From contig JAEWZN010000008.1 of the NCBI GenBank assembly GCA_023395255.1, forward strand, positions 111,842 through 175,841: 64,000 nucleotides of DNA. The letters run 5' to 3'. The position numbers and the translations under genes are program-made. Below, one piece after another: positions 34,816 through 43,472 of this stretch. A model generated the notes under the pieces. The model had not been told where the DNA came from. It saw only the letters and a program-made list of their open reading frames with translations, and made no database searches. Positions within the stretch are counted from its first letter, which is position 1; every line of letters starts with the position of its first letter. Origin of the DNA: Deferribacteres bacterium (GTDB lineage Bacteria; Chrysiogenota; Deferribacteres; Deferribacterales; Geovibrionaceae).

Positions 34816-36287
34816 CTGAGTACCTTTCTTATATTTACGCCTGTTATTTTCAGTGCAGTAAAATAAAGCAGCGCGGCAGCAGTGATATTAATCAGCAGAT
34901 GTATACCCGCCGCTGATAAGCCCACAGCACACACACCCATGACAAAACATGCAAAAATAATTTTGCAGAGAAGAACCGCATTGCCTCTGAAATTGAATCT
35001 GTAATCTCTGAGTCTGGAGTACAGATAAAAGGAATTGGCCGCAGCGGAAACCCCTGATGCCAGAGCTATTCCGGCATGGCCGAAGGGTTTTATAAGCACC
35101 AAATTTGACACAGCATAAACACAAAGACCAAGAAAAGCACCCTTAACAGGTGTGCGCATGTCCTTCTCGGAGAAAAATACTTTTGCCAGAAGCCCGACAT
35201 ATGAGAAAAAGATCATCCCCACACTGAACATCACAAGCGCCTGAGCCGTATTGTACACATCCACTCCCGTGAACTGATTGCGGGCGTATATCAACGCTGT
35301 TATCTCATCCGCCAGAAGCACCAGCCCCAGAGTTGCGGGCATAATTATTACGAAAATAGCCACAAAGGCTTTGTCTATGAGCGTATTGCGGTAGGCGAAG
35401 TTGCCCGCCGTATTAGCCTTGCTTATTTCTGTGAGAGAAACCGCCCCCACAGCAATGGAAAAAACCCCAAGGGGTAGCTGAAAGATCCTGTCGGCATAGT
35501 AAAGATATGAAATGCTGCCTGCTGCCAGAAAAGAGGCAATAATTCTCCCCAGTGTAAAGTAAAGCTGGTTGATTCCAAGCCCGGCGAGGGAAGGGACAAG
35601 CAGACGGAAGGTTTTTTTCACATCCGGATGCATTCCGTCCCACCTGAAACGGAAGCCCTTCATCACCGCATATACAAATATATACAGAAGCTGCAAAGCA
35701 CCGCCCAGAATAACGCCGTAACAGAGCCACATTATATTCCCGCCCAGCTTATACCCGGCGTAAGCTCCGCCTATCATCGCTATATTAAGAAGAGCTGTGG
35801 ATGAATAAGGCACGTAATATGAATTATGAAGGTAAAGGTAACCGGTAAAGAGCCCGCAAAGAGTTATGAATACAAGATAAGGCATAACCAGACGCAGCAT
35901 GTCACCCGCTGTGGCTATAATATCCGCAGAACCGTGATAACCCGGCATGAAAAGGAAAATTATCTGCTTGGGAAAAAGGGAAATGAGCACCACAATTGAA
36001 GTTACCAGTACGAAAAGAACAACCATCATACTGGTTACGTATGAAAATGCTTTTCTTTTATCAGCAGCTAAGTTGTCACTCAAAAAAGGGATAAACGCCG
36101 AGGTCAGCGCACCTTCTGCAAAAAAAGCCCTGAAAAGATTAGGAATGGCATACGCCACAAAGAAGGCATCAGTAACGGCATTTGCGCCGAAAAAAGCCGC
36201 CACGGCTATATCTCTGATAAGTCCGAAGATGCGGCTGGTAAATATCCCGAAGGATGACTTCATCACGCTTTTAAAGAAAACCGACAC
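34812..36287 (-). CDS. murJ: Lipid II flippase MurJ
   Basis: MurJ flips lipid II across the inner membrane for peptidoglycan synthesis. The 491-residue protein has about 14 predicted transmembrane helices and the N-terminal family motif SRIFGLIRDIAVAAFFGA followed by FRAFFAEGALTSAFIPFLS. The start is a GTG at 36287 (GGCGGA a few bases upstream); an internal ATG at 36263 would cut into the first helix. It is divergent from the HU gene and first in murJ-dtd-MBL. Confidence 0.94.
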   Translation of the reverse strand: MSVFFKSVMKSSFGIFTSRIFGLIRDIAVAAFFGANAVTDAFFVAYAIPNLFRAFFAEGALTSAFIPFLSDNLAADKRKAFSYVTSMMVVLFVLVTSIVVLISLFPKQIIFLFMPGYHGSADIIATAGDMLRLVMPYLVFITLCGLFTGYLYLHNSYYVPYSSTALLNIAMIGGAYAGYKLGGNIMWLCYGVILGGALQLLYIFVYAVMKGFRFRWDGMHPDVKKTFRLLVPSLAGLGINQLYFTLGRIIASFLAAGSISYLYYADRIFQLPLGVFSIAVGAVSLTEISKANTAGNFAYRNTLIDKAFVAIFVIIMPATLGLVLLADEITALIYARNQFTGVDVYNTAQALVMFSVGMIFFSYVGLLAKVFFSEKDMRTPVKGAFLGLCVYAVSNLVLIKPFGHAGIALASGVSAAANSFYLYSRLRDYRFNFRGNAVLLCKIIFACFVMGVCAVGLSAAGIHLLINITAAALLYFTALKITGVNIRKVLR

Positions 36288-36348
36288 AAAATCCGCCTGT
36301 ACAATACAGTTAATTGAAAAAATTGCATAAATATTTGCCCAATTAGAC

Positions 36349-36377
36349 TTTACACTTTATAAGGCATTGGATATAAT
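36349..36377 (+). promoter_or_regulatory. Sigma-70-type promoter of the HU/IHF gene
   Basis: TTTACA (36349-36354) and a perfect TATAAT (36372-36377) are separated by exactly 17 bp, about 50 bp upstream of the start codon. Confidence 0.8.
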
Positions 36378-36428
36378 ATTGTAAATTAAAAAATTCCATC
36401 AAGACACCCTAATAAGGGGAGGTTGCAA

Positions 36429-36713
36429 ATGACAAAGTCTGAGCTTATCGAAATCATCTCTGCTGAGAACACTAACCTTACAAAAAAGCAGGTTGAATTT
36501 ATCGTCAACGGCGTGTTTTCATCCATTAAAGATGCTCTGCGCAACGACGACAAGGTGGAAATAAGAGGCTTCGGAAGTTTCAAAATCAGAGAGAAAAATT
36601 CCAAAATGGGAAGAAACCCCAAAACCGGAGACAAAGTGGACGTGCCTTCCAAAAAGGTTCCCTACTTCAAACCCGGCAAGGAGATTAAAGAACTTCTCAT
36701 TAAGATGAACTGA
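36429..36713 (+). CDS. HU/IHF-family DNA-binding protein
   Basis: This 94-residue nucleoid protein bends DNA as a dimer. The beta-arm signature is GFGSFKIREKNSKMGRNPKT (about 47-66), and the C-terminal VPYFKPGKEIKELL resembles the IHF subunits more than HU. The ATG at 36429 follows GGGGAGG by six bases; an in-frame TTG at 36423 touches that site and is unlikely. A strong promoter precedes it and a terminator follows. Whether it works as homodimeric HU or as an IHF partner cannot be told. Confidence 0.93.
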   Translation: MTKSELIEIISAENTNLTKKQVEFIVNGVFSSIKDALRNDDKVEIRGFGSFKIREKNSKMGRNPKTGDKVDVPSKKVPYFKPGKEIKELLIKMN

Positions 36714-36763
36714 GAAAGCTCTCTTTAAACTCTTCTCAAGCTTTTTGTTCTGGAATAATCCCG

Positions 36764-36796
36764 CAGGCGGTGAAAACCGCCTGTGTTTTGGTTGTA
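36764..36796 (+). terminator. Terminator after the HU/IHF gene
   Basis: CAGGCGGT-GAAA-ACCGCCTG (36764-36783) is a perfect 8-bp stem with a GNRA-type loop, followed by TGTTTTGGTTGTATTT. The T-tract is interrupted. Confidence 0.65.
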
Positions 36797-36849
36797 TTTG
36801 CTTTTTTTCTGCCATCAGGCAAAAAAATGTCTTAGGGGAGATTAGTTAA

Positions 36850-37188
36850 TCAGCCTTTTCTGTCCATCCCTATACGCGTTATATTCTTGCTGTAATATTT
36901 TTGTTTTACACTCATGTTTGAATTAAGGTTTATTATTGCATCGCGAAGACCTGTTCTGTCCTTCTCAAATTTTCTTTCAAGCTCTCTGTGCTTTTCCTCA
37001 ACCATGCCGATTACACTGTTTCCGGTTCTTTCATTTTCAGGCATAGCGCTGACAATCTGGATAAACTGGCTGAAATTGCTGTTATAGCGTTCTATAAGCT
37101 GCATATAATCTTCATTGACTTCCGAAGATATTATTCTGTCGGCAAGCTCTGTTATCTGGGAGCTTATAATTTCAAGACTGTTTTTCAT
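36850..37188 (-). CDS. Small helical protein in the filament-cap cluster, possibly FliT-like
   Basis: This 112-residue protein is all-helical and charged (LEIISSQITELADRIISSEV; MVEEKHRELERKFEKDR), with no recognisable domain. Its position downstream of fliD, fliS and another small gene is that of the FliT export chaperone in many flagellar loci, and its size and helical character fit. The assignment rests on context. It is the last gene of the leftward cluster. Confidence 0.5.
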   Translation of the reverse strand: MKNSLEIISSQITELADRIISSEVNEDYMQLIERYNSNFSQFIQIVSAMPENERTGNSVIGMVEEKHRELERKFEKDRTGLRDAIINLNSNMSVKQKYYSKNITRIGMDRKG

Positions 37189-37297
37189 ATAAAATCACAC
37201 TTTAAAACCGAGAAAATAATTGGTAGGTAAAACAATTTGCTCAGACGTGAAAACAGGACGCAGATAAAGGTCTGCAATATGAGTCGGAAAGGAGGAT

Positions 37298-37624
37298 TTA
37301 CTCAAAAGGATAAAAGCCCATAACAGTTTCGGCATTTGCCTTCCTGTGGGCATTGATCGATTCCTCACCTTCGGCTGTAAATTTGCTTTTAAGCATTGTC
37401 ATTATGCTGCGAGCTTCTTCTTCGGTACGCACAGGTCCGACTGCGGCGAGCTTATTTTCGTTACGGATCTCAATTATATCCGCAATACTGCTCTGCTGCC
37501 CCTGCGAAGCTGAAACTGAGGAAACGGATGAGGACTTCCCGTCCTGTACAGACTGGGCTTTTCTCTTATCCGCTTCCAGAAGTCTTTCACGCAAGTTGAC
37601 AATACTGTTATCTGCGTTGATCAC
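37298..37624 (-). CDS. Hypothetical protein of the filament-cap cluster
   Basis: This 108-residue product has a polar serine/glutamine-rich N-terminal half (LRERLLEADKRKAQSV, then SSSVSSVSASQGQQSS) and a helical C-terminal half (VRTEEEARSIMTMLKSKF). I do not recognise a family; FlaG and FlgM do not match clearly. The start is a GTG at 37624, three bases after the fliS stop, so it is translated with fliS. A flagellar role is inferred only from position. Confidence 0.55.
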   Translation of the reverse strand: MINADNSIVNLRERLLEADKRKAQSVQDGKSSSVSSVSASQGQQSSIADIIEIRNENKLAAVGPVRTEEEARSIMTMLKSKFTAEGEESINAHRKANAETVMGFYPFE

Positions 37625-37627
37625 ACA

Positions 37628-38050
37628 TCACCCTGCAAAATTTATTGACTTAGGAGCCGCCTCAACTACTGATGAGCCGCCTCTTTCTTCCTGCTCAACA
37701 ACACCCTTCCATGCTTCCCTGAGCTCGGTCATGATGGATATAGCAGACTCCACCTTGTCCTTATCCTTGCTCTTATTGGCCTCGATAAGTGACCAGATCA
37801 TGAAGTCATAAAGCCTGAGAAGGTTCTGGGAAATTTCTCCGGCATCCATATTGAGGGAAGACATGAGTTCATAAATGATGTTCTGGGCTTTCATAATATT
37901 GTTATGCGCTTCGGGAATTTTTCCCTCTTCTATCGCCAGAACAGCGATACGCATAAACTTTACTGCACCGTCATACAGCAAAAGCACCAGCTTTCCTTTA
38001 GTGGCTCCCTCAACTTCCTGTCTGATATAATTTTGATACGGTTTTGTCAC
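37628..38050 (-). CDS. fliS: Flagellar export chaperone FliS
   Basis: FliS binds flagellin in the cytosol and keeps it unfolded for export. The 140-residue protein has the typical N-terminal YQNYIRQEVEGATKGKLVLL and LLYDGAVKFMRIA, and the four-helix core to about residue 120. The start is a GTG at 38050 with AAGGAG eight bases before it. It follows fliD by 26 bp. Confidence 0.93.
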   Translation of the reverse strand: MTKPYQNYIRQEVEGATKGKLVLLLYDGAVKFMRIAVLAIEEGKIPEAHNNIMKAQNIIYELMSSLNMDAGEISQNLLRLYDFMIWSLIEANKSKDKDKVESAISIMTELREAWKGVVEQEERGGSSVVEAAPKSINFAG

Positions 38051-38076
38051 CAGATCAACTCCTTTTTTAAGATATT

Positions 38077-40743
38077 TTATGATGAACTGCTTGTAAGCGA
38101 ACTGAGCGAGTTTCCGAGAGCCTGTGCATCGGCAATTGCTTTTTCCATCGCCGTGAACTGTGCCCAGTATCTTTCAAGCTGTTGTTCCGCCCTTAGCTGG
38201 TATCTTTCTATCTGCTCAGCAATCTTTAACATTTCATTATCCAAAGTTCCCTGAGAGACAATTTTTTTCTGGATCATGCCGTCATAATTTGTATAACGGG
38301 TTATCAGTGAAGAATAAATCCTCGTCCAACCCTTTATGTCATTACTCTCGTTAATCGGATTGCCGCTGTCATCCTCTGTCTTAGTATCGTCATTTCCGAT
38401 GATTTTATTAGCAGAAAAAAATTCATACACATCATCTGCGTTATCAGTAAGCACAGACTGGAGCTTTTCATTTGACTGCAAAGCCGCAAGAATCTCATCG
38501 TAGTCAGTGGAGTCGGTCACAAGAAGGCCTAGTTTTTCTATGGTGAGATCCCCGTCGCCTGCTATATCAATACCAAGCTGCAAAAGGTTTGATACTGAAC
38601 CGCTAAGCCCCGGAATATCAGTGAAGAGAGTTGTTCGCAAACTCTGTCTGAGATTTCTGAGTTCAGAGCTTTTACGGATCATGCTGTATGTATTGTATTC
38701 TTCGTATTTTGCCTGATACTCTGCAATCTCATCATCAGACATGCTCGCCTTATCCTCATCAGTGAGGGCGGTAAGATATTTTTTCTGATCCTTATCCAAC
38801 GTGGGAGCATTAAGCACTGTCATAAGTTCGTTATATGTTTTTATGAAACCTGCCAAAGCCTCGTTAGCCTTTGTGGTGTCGGATGTGATGCTTATCGTAA
38901 CCGGAGTTTCACTTGCAGAGCGAAGGTCAAGGGTCACACCTGCGATAATATCGCTGACCTCATTGCCTTCACGAACGTAGGTAACACCGTTCACCTCAAC
39001 GATAGAGTTTCTGCCCGCTGAACCGAGTGATTGGGCAGTAGTTGTGTCCCGGCTGAGATTCACTGCTGAAAGAAAGCTGCTGGTATCGTTTGGTGAACCG
39101 AAGGTTATCTGCTCTGTTCCGGTTCCGGTCACAGTGATTTTATCTCTCACACTGTCGTAAACCATAGTCACACCTGCGCCGGAAACATTAACCTTCTTGA
39201 TCACATCATTCAGTGAATCTTTTGTGGCATCAACATAAATTGATACTCCGTTTATGGTGAAAGTGCCGCTTGTAGGAGTGGAAGAAAGTCCTGCTGAACT
39301 GAGGGCGCTTGTAGTGGATATGCTGCCGCTGCTTGAGCCGCTGGTTTTAACTGCCCCCTGATTCGCGGTAAGTTTAAGAACTGACAGCATATTGCTGGTG
39401 TCTGAGGTATCTCCCACAGTTATGGATGCGGACCCTGACGTATTGCTTGTAAGTACAATATTATTTGCTGCCTGGTCATATGAGGCGGTCACTCCGGCAC
39501 CTGATGAATTTATTTTAGCCAGAAGGTCATTAACCGTGAGTTGTGAATAGTCGTCAACATATATTTTCGTATCGTTTATTGTAAAATAGCCATTTGCAGC
39601 AGTAGTCGCACCAACCGCAGAAAGGTTCTGAGTGAGAGCGGAAGACGGGGTTGAGTAAAACCCGGTTGCTCCTGTGACAGTGGAGTAAGATTCGGAAGCC
39701 ACCAGAAGCGAGGCATCCTGAGTTATTTCAAAAGTACCCTCCGTAAGCCCTGTACCGGTGAGAGTTACACCGCCTATCAGACCGCTTGATGTGCTGTTAA
39801 GCTTCTGACCGAGGGTGGTTAGATCAGAGGCAATAAAGTATGAGGTTACTGTTGTTACCGATTCTGTGGAATCATAACCGTCAGCATCAAAACCCAATGT
39901 CGCACCCAAGCCGCTGTCTGTAGGGGTTACACTGACACCTGTAATAGTTGACGGAGTATAGATAGCCATGCGCCACTCATCTGCGTCCTTATCATAATCA
40001 GCCCTTACAGCCACATACTGAACACCCGCAGTTCCCTTTGCTGAATTTATATTATCATTAAGGGTGGTTTCAATATCTCTCGCAGCTTCATTGATATTAT
40101 ATCCGGCAGCTACATCAACATTAGCAGAAAGATTCTGTGTCCCCTCACTGTCTGTCATCTTAAAAGTCAGAGAACCGCTAAGCGCATTCTGTACTGTTCC
40201 GTCTGATGAAACAACTGCGGAGTCTATAGCCATTCCGCTTTGCTTCTTGAAACTTCCCCACTCATTAGGCTTAAAGCTGTTCACAGCCATGTAGTAAGAG
40301 CCTTCGTTAGTGACGGTTACCGTATGTTTGCCTTCGAGATAATCTGACGGCATACCTGTAGAGCCTGTAATCCCCGCACCTTTTGTGGTCAGCCTCTGTC
40401 TGGTATAGGAACTAACCCAAGATGAGTTTTTCGCAGTTTGTTTGACAATAACCGAATAAGAACCCTTTGCCGCCTCGGTTGTGGCTTTAGCAGCAAGAAC
40501 TGCGGAATTGGAGCTTTCAGTGGTTTTGGTTTTGTATGTGGATTCAAGCCTTAACGTAAGAAGGTTGCTGTTCATAGTGCTAAGCCTGTCGCTTATATTC
40601 TGATAAACATCCTTCTCAAGCTGTTTGAGGTCGTATTTATTCTGGAGATTGGTAATCGGAATCTGACTCTGCGCGACAAGCTGTTCGACTATCGCATTGG
40701 TGTCCATACCTGAAATAACACCGCTCATCTTTATTGCGCCCAT
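38077..40743 (-). CDS. fliD: Flagellar filament cap protein FliD (enlarged)
   Basis: FliD caps the filament tip and guides flagellin insertion. The N-terminal domain (SGVISGMDTNAIVEQLVAQ) and C-terminal FliD_C region (from about 590, ending with the coiled coil QIERYQLRAEQQLERYWAQF) are standard. At 888 residues it is nearly twice the enteric size. The extra length is in the exposed middle, where two similar units of about 79 residues (about 385-463 and 493-571, FTIN...IYVD...VSGAGVT) match the flagellin-hook IN motif. ATG 40743 has GGAGGAG upstream, and a sigma-28-type promoter precedes it. Confidence 0.93.
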   Translation of the reverse strand: MGAIKMSGVISGMDTNAIVEQLVAQSQIPITNLQNKYDLKQLEKDVYQNISDRLSTMNSNLLTLRLESTYKTKTTESSNSAVLAAKATTEAAKGSYSVIVKQTAKNSSWVSSYTRQRLTTKGAGITGSTGMPSDYLEGKHTVTVTNEGSYYMAVNSFKPNEWGSFKKQSGMAIDSAVVSSDGTVQNALSGSLTFKMTDSEGTQNLSANVDVAAGYNINEAARDIETTLNDNINSAKGTAGVQYVAVRADYDKDADEWRMAIYTPSTITGVSVTPTDSGLGATLGFDADGYDSTESVTTVTSYFIASDLTTLGQKLNSTSSGLIGGVTLTGTGLTEGTFEITQDASLLVASESYSTVTGATGFYSTPSSALTQNLSAVGATTAANGYFTINDTKIYVDDYSQLTVNDLLAKINSSGAGVTASYDQAANNIVLTSNTSGSASITVGDTSDTSNMLSVLKLTANQGAVKTSGSSSGSISTTSALSSAGLSSTPTSGTFTINGVSIYVDATKDSLNDVIKKVNVSGAGVTMVYDSVRDKITVTGTGTEQITFGSPNDTSSFLSAVNLSRDTTTAQSLGSAGRNSIVEVNGVTYVREGNEVSDIIAGVTLDLRSASETPVTISITSDTTKANEALAGFIKTYNELMTVLNAPTLDKDQKKYLTALTDEDKASMSDDEIAEYQAKYEEYNTYSMIRKSSELRNLRQSLRTTLFTDIPGLSGSVSNLLQLGIDIAGDGDLTIEKLGLLVTDSTDYDEILAALQSNEKLQSVLTDNADDVYEFFSANKIIGNDDTKTEDDSGNPINESNDIKGWTRIYSSLITRYTNYDGMIQKKIVSQGTLDNEMLKIAEQIERYQLRAEQQLERYWAQFTAMEKAIADAQALGNSLSSLTSSSS

Positions 40744-40770
40744 AACTGCAACTCCTCCGATGTGATCATA

Positions 40771-40798
40771 TTATCGGCACTTTGCACCCTTTTCTTTA
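40771..40798 (-). promoter_or_regulatory. Sigma-28 (FliA)-type promoter of fliD
   Basis: On the minus strand, TAAAGAAA (complement of 40791-40798) is followed after 12 bp by GCCGATAA (complement of 40771-40778), a perfect -10 box for sigma-28. The usual spacing is 11 bp. fliD begins 27 bp downstream. Confidence 0.75.
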
Positions 40799-40975
40799 GA
40801 AGAACCGACTAAAGGCACAGCACACCATACATTGCATTAGCAAACACCAAGCCATATGAAACACCCTCAAAACGACACTAAATGAGCACTTTTTTCCTGC
40901 CTGCGGATGGTAATTTTTTCTTTAAGGAAAATCATGCACCTTGATATTCATGACGGAATATATTAACTTCCGGTT

Positions 40976-41593
40976 ATGAAAAAAATTATTGTGTATGACT
41001 GTGACGGCGTTCTTTTTGACAGCTCAAGGGCTGTAAAAGCCTATTATGACTATGTATTCGAGAAGTTTGATCTCGGTATGCCCGACTGGGACGATCCGAA
41101 AACATTTGAACTGGCGATGATGAGCACAAACAGCGAGATAATCAGCCACTTCTGTAAGGATGAAAAGAAGTTTAACGAGATAATGGAGTTTGCCACCAAG
41201 CTCAATTTCCGCATGTTTCTGGATAAAATGATACCCGCTGCCGGAATTTTCGAAGCACTGGAAAAACTGAAATCAGACGGGCACAAAATGGCAGTCTGTA
41301 CAAACAGAGGCGTTTCCATAGATCCACTTCTCAAGCACTTCAAAATGTATAACTACTTTGACAGACTGGTTTGCAGTTTTGATGTTGTGCGCCCAAAGCC
41401 GCATCCTGAAGGGCTGAACAAAATAGCAGAGCACTTTGCCTCGCCTAAGAGTAATATGCTTTTCCTTGGAGATTCCGAGGCCGATTACAAGGCAGCAAAA
41501 GGAGCTAATGTTCCTTTTATTTCATTCGGAAACAGTCTCTATGAAAGCACAAGGATAGACAACCACATGGAAGTTTTTGAACATCTTGCTTAA
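40976..41593 (+). CDS. HAD-superfamily hydrolase
   Basis: This 205-residue HAD hydrolase has motif I DCDGVLFD (residues 8-15), motif II in AVCTNRG, Lys in RPKPHPEG and motif IV FLGDSEADYKAA. DCDG and the cap resemble Gph/PGMB-like phosphatases, and no substrate can be assigned. It is a single rightward gene between fliD and the PHP gene, and a dispersed hairpin repeat lies just after it. Confidence 0.86.
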   Translation: MKKIIVYDCDGVLFDSSRAVKAYYDYVFEKFDLGMPDWDDPKTFELAMMSTNSEIISHFCKDEKKFNEIMEFATKLNFRMFLDKMIPAAGIFEALEKLKSDGHKMAVCTNRGVSIDPLLKHFKMYNYFDRLVCSFDVVRPKPHPEGLNKIAEHFASPKSNMLFLGDSEADYKAAKGANVPFISFGNSLYESTRIDNHMEVFEHLA

Positions 41594-41623
41594 CAATCCA
41601 AAACCCTTGCGTCCTGCCGGATT

Positions 41624-41691
41624 TTGATACACACTCGCGCCGCTTAAAAAGCGGCTTCGCTCCGCACGGCGCAACTCCATCCATGGAGTTG
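41624..41691 (+). repeat. Three-hairpin dispersed repeat, copy D
   Basis: The left hairpin is degenerate. Linker ATACACACTCGC (41627-41638), centre GCCGCTT-AAA-AAGCGGC (41639-41655), linker TTCGCTCCGCACGGC (41656-41670), right CAACTCC-ATCCAT-GGAGTTG (41672-41691). The right hairpin ends at the base directly before the PHP-gene stop codon, between two convergent genes, so it may serve as a shared 3' end. Confidence 0.88.
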
Positions 41692-42531
41692 TCACTTATA
41701 CTGTTCTGCTTTCTTTTTTAGGGCGTAGAGAACATTTTCGGGATTAGGCAGACGGCAGTTCCATTTGCCCAGCTTGACGTTTGTTTTGTTTTCGCCGTGG
41801 TAATCGCTTCCGGCGGAGACAGGCAGGCTGAGTTTTTTGGCTAAATCATTAAAGAATAAAGTATCTTCTTCCGAGTGGTATGAGCAGTAAGTTTCGACAG
41901 CATCAAGCCCCTTATCCATCATTCCTTTGATATAAGGCAGATAAGCATCCTTCTCCAGCCTCATGCTGAAAGGGTGAGCCAGAATAGTTATTCCGCCCGC
42001 TGAGTGTATCATCTCCGCGCTTTCCTCAAAGCTGAACCTTTTTCTTTCACGGTAAACAGGTTTGCCTTTGCCCAGATATTTGTCGAATGCCTCTTCCATA
42101 TCCGCCACAATACCCTCTCTTATCAGAAATTTGGCAATGTGTGGCCTGCCGAGTTCGCCCAGGTTTGAAGTGCTCACCTCTTCCTCAGTAACCTCTCTGC
42201 CCACAAGTCTGCCCACCTCTTTGCGCATGCTGTCATTCCGCTCCTTTCTGGCAATGAGAAGCTCATTAAGTTTTGATGTGAGTCCGGGATTTTTGTAATC
42301 TATGAAAAGCCCTACCACATGCATAGTTCCGGGTGAGAACTCAATGCTGATCTCTGTTCCTGCTATCCTTTCGGCATTGCCTTTTGCAGCAAAAAAATCC
42401 GGCAGTCCGGCAACTGTGTCATGATCGGTAAGCGCCAGATGCCTTATCCGTTTTGAATCTGCCATGCGCACCAGCTCGGCGGGCATTTTGGTTCCGTCAG
42501 AAAAAACTGAATGGCAGTGGAGATCTATCAT
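41692..42531 (-). CDS. PHP-domain phosphoesterase (YciV/RNase AM-like)
   Basis: This 279-residue polymerase-and-histidinol-phosphatase domain has metal ligands in DLHCHSVFSDG (His4, His6), LTDHDTVAGL and AGTEIS, with ITILAHPF and SAGSDYHG further on. Members act as 3',5'-nucleotide phosphatases and 5'-3' RNA trimming enzymes; which applies here is not known. It converges with the HAD gene and its stop touches a hairpin repeat. Its start is 67 bp from that of the divergent membrane-protein gene. Confidence 0.9.
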   Translation of the reverse strand: MIDLHCHSVFSDGTKMPAELVRMADSKRIRHLALTDHDTVAGLPDFFAAKGNAERIAGTEISIEFSPGTMHVVGLFIDYKNPGLTSKLNELLIARKERNDSMRKEVGRLVGREVTEEEVSTSNLGELGRPHIAKFLIREGIVADMEEAFDKYLGKGKPVYRERKRFSFEESAEMIHSAGGITILAHPFSMRLEKDAYLPYIKGMMDKGLDAVETYCSYHSEEDTLFFNDLAKKLSLPVSAGSDYHGENKTNVKLGKWNCRLPNPENVLYALKKKAEQYK

Positions 42532-42598
42532 ATATTTTCACCTTTATTCCTATAATAATTATCTTGTTTTGTTCCGGTTTAAGCAATATAGTTTTAGC

Positions 42599-42994
42599 AT
42601 GAATATAAACAGTTTCATTATATACCGAATTTTTGCAAATCTGGTAGCTTTCTGGGTGGCTGGCAAAACAATTCCCGGATTCGAAACCGGAGATATGCTC
42701 AGCCTGATAAGCGCTTCCATTGTGCTTACATTTCTGCATATTTTCATACGCCCGCTCATGGTTATCCTCACCCTGCCCCTTCAGGTTTTCAGTCTGGGGC
42801 TGGCATATATTATTTTCAATGCCGTGTACGTCAAAATCACCTCAGTAATTGTTAAGGATATAGTGGCCGAAGGATTTTTGCCTGCTCTCGGTGCTGCGGT
42901 TATGATAAGCTTGGTTAATATGGTGCTGGACGGACTGGCACGCAGACAGAGGATAAGCAGGAATGGATCCGAAAACGGTCAGGGAAGATATTGA
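42599..42994 (+). CDS. Four-helix membrane protein of the phage holin IV (PF04020-like) family
   Basis: This 131-residue protein has four hydrophobic segments (about 8-25, 35-52, 55-78 and 92-115) and the family-type phrase FIRPLMVILTLPLQVFSLGL. Such proteins are chromosomal membrane proteins of unknown role despite the holin name. I choose the ATG at 42599; the open frame reaches back to 42464 into the PHP gene, but that part is not family-like. It overlaps the next gene by 32 bp. Confidence 0.82.
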   Translation: MNINSFIIYRIFANLVAFWVAGKTIPGFETGDMLSLISASIVLTFLHIFIRPLMVILTLPLQVFSLGLAYIIFNAVYVKITSVIVKDIVAEGFLPALGAAVMISLVNMVLDGLARRQRISRNGSENGQGRY

Positions 42995-43472
42995 AAGACT
43001 TGAAAAGCTCATCACCAAAATGAAGTTTGAGTATGAGCAGTTTATACGGGGCACTATCAAGCTTCCGCCTGCCGCTGTGGAGCGGGAAATAAACAACATA
43101 GTCCAGAACTATAACCGTAAGCCAATTACCAATACAACTATGCGTTTCAGGTTTAACAATCTTACAGCCCGCTTCCTTTCGCTCCGTCAGAAAATTCAGC
43201 GGGATTTAGGCATAAGGGACGGTTTTATAAAAACTCCGGCCTTTCATGATGACGGGACGGAAGTAAAAAACTACAGCGAAAAGTTTATCAAAAAGCTTGA
43301 GGAACTGCCCGCAAACTATGATAAACACAAGGTTCTTTCCGCTCTGAATGCGAAAATAAATGAGTTGAAATCACAGGGATATGCTGATATTGATGTTTCT
43401 CTGGAAATTGAAAACGGAAAACCCCGCTTGAGGATAATAACCAAAGATGAAAAAAAAACTTTTCAGGATTGA
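42963..43472 (+). CDS. Hypothetical protein, resembles the MXAN_5187 C-terminal family
   Basis: This 169-residue soluble, charged protein has the segment FEYEQFIRGTIKLPP and TTMRFRFNNLTARFLSLRQKIQRD (quoted in parts: TTMRFRFNNL, TARFLSLRQK), which recall a helical domain named after Myxococcus MXAN_5187. The match is from memory and moderate. It overlaps the membrane-protein gene upstream by 32 bp and the DUF1820 gene downstream by 26 bp, so the three are probably translated together. No function is known. Confidence 0.65.
   Translation: MDPKTVREDIERLEKLITKMKFEYEQFIRGTIKLPPAAVEREINNIVQNYNRKPITNTTMRFRFNNLTARFLSLRQKIQRDLGIRDGFIKTPAFHDDGTEVKNYSEKFIKKLEELPANYDKHKVLSALNAKINELKSQGYADIDVSLEIENGKPRLRIITKDEKKTFQD

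Noticed and set aside
36802..36829. Terminator for the flagellar cluster on the minus strand
   Set aside because: The TGCC-ATCA-GGCA stem is only 4 bp before A/T pairing and is followed by A rather than T on the minus strand.
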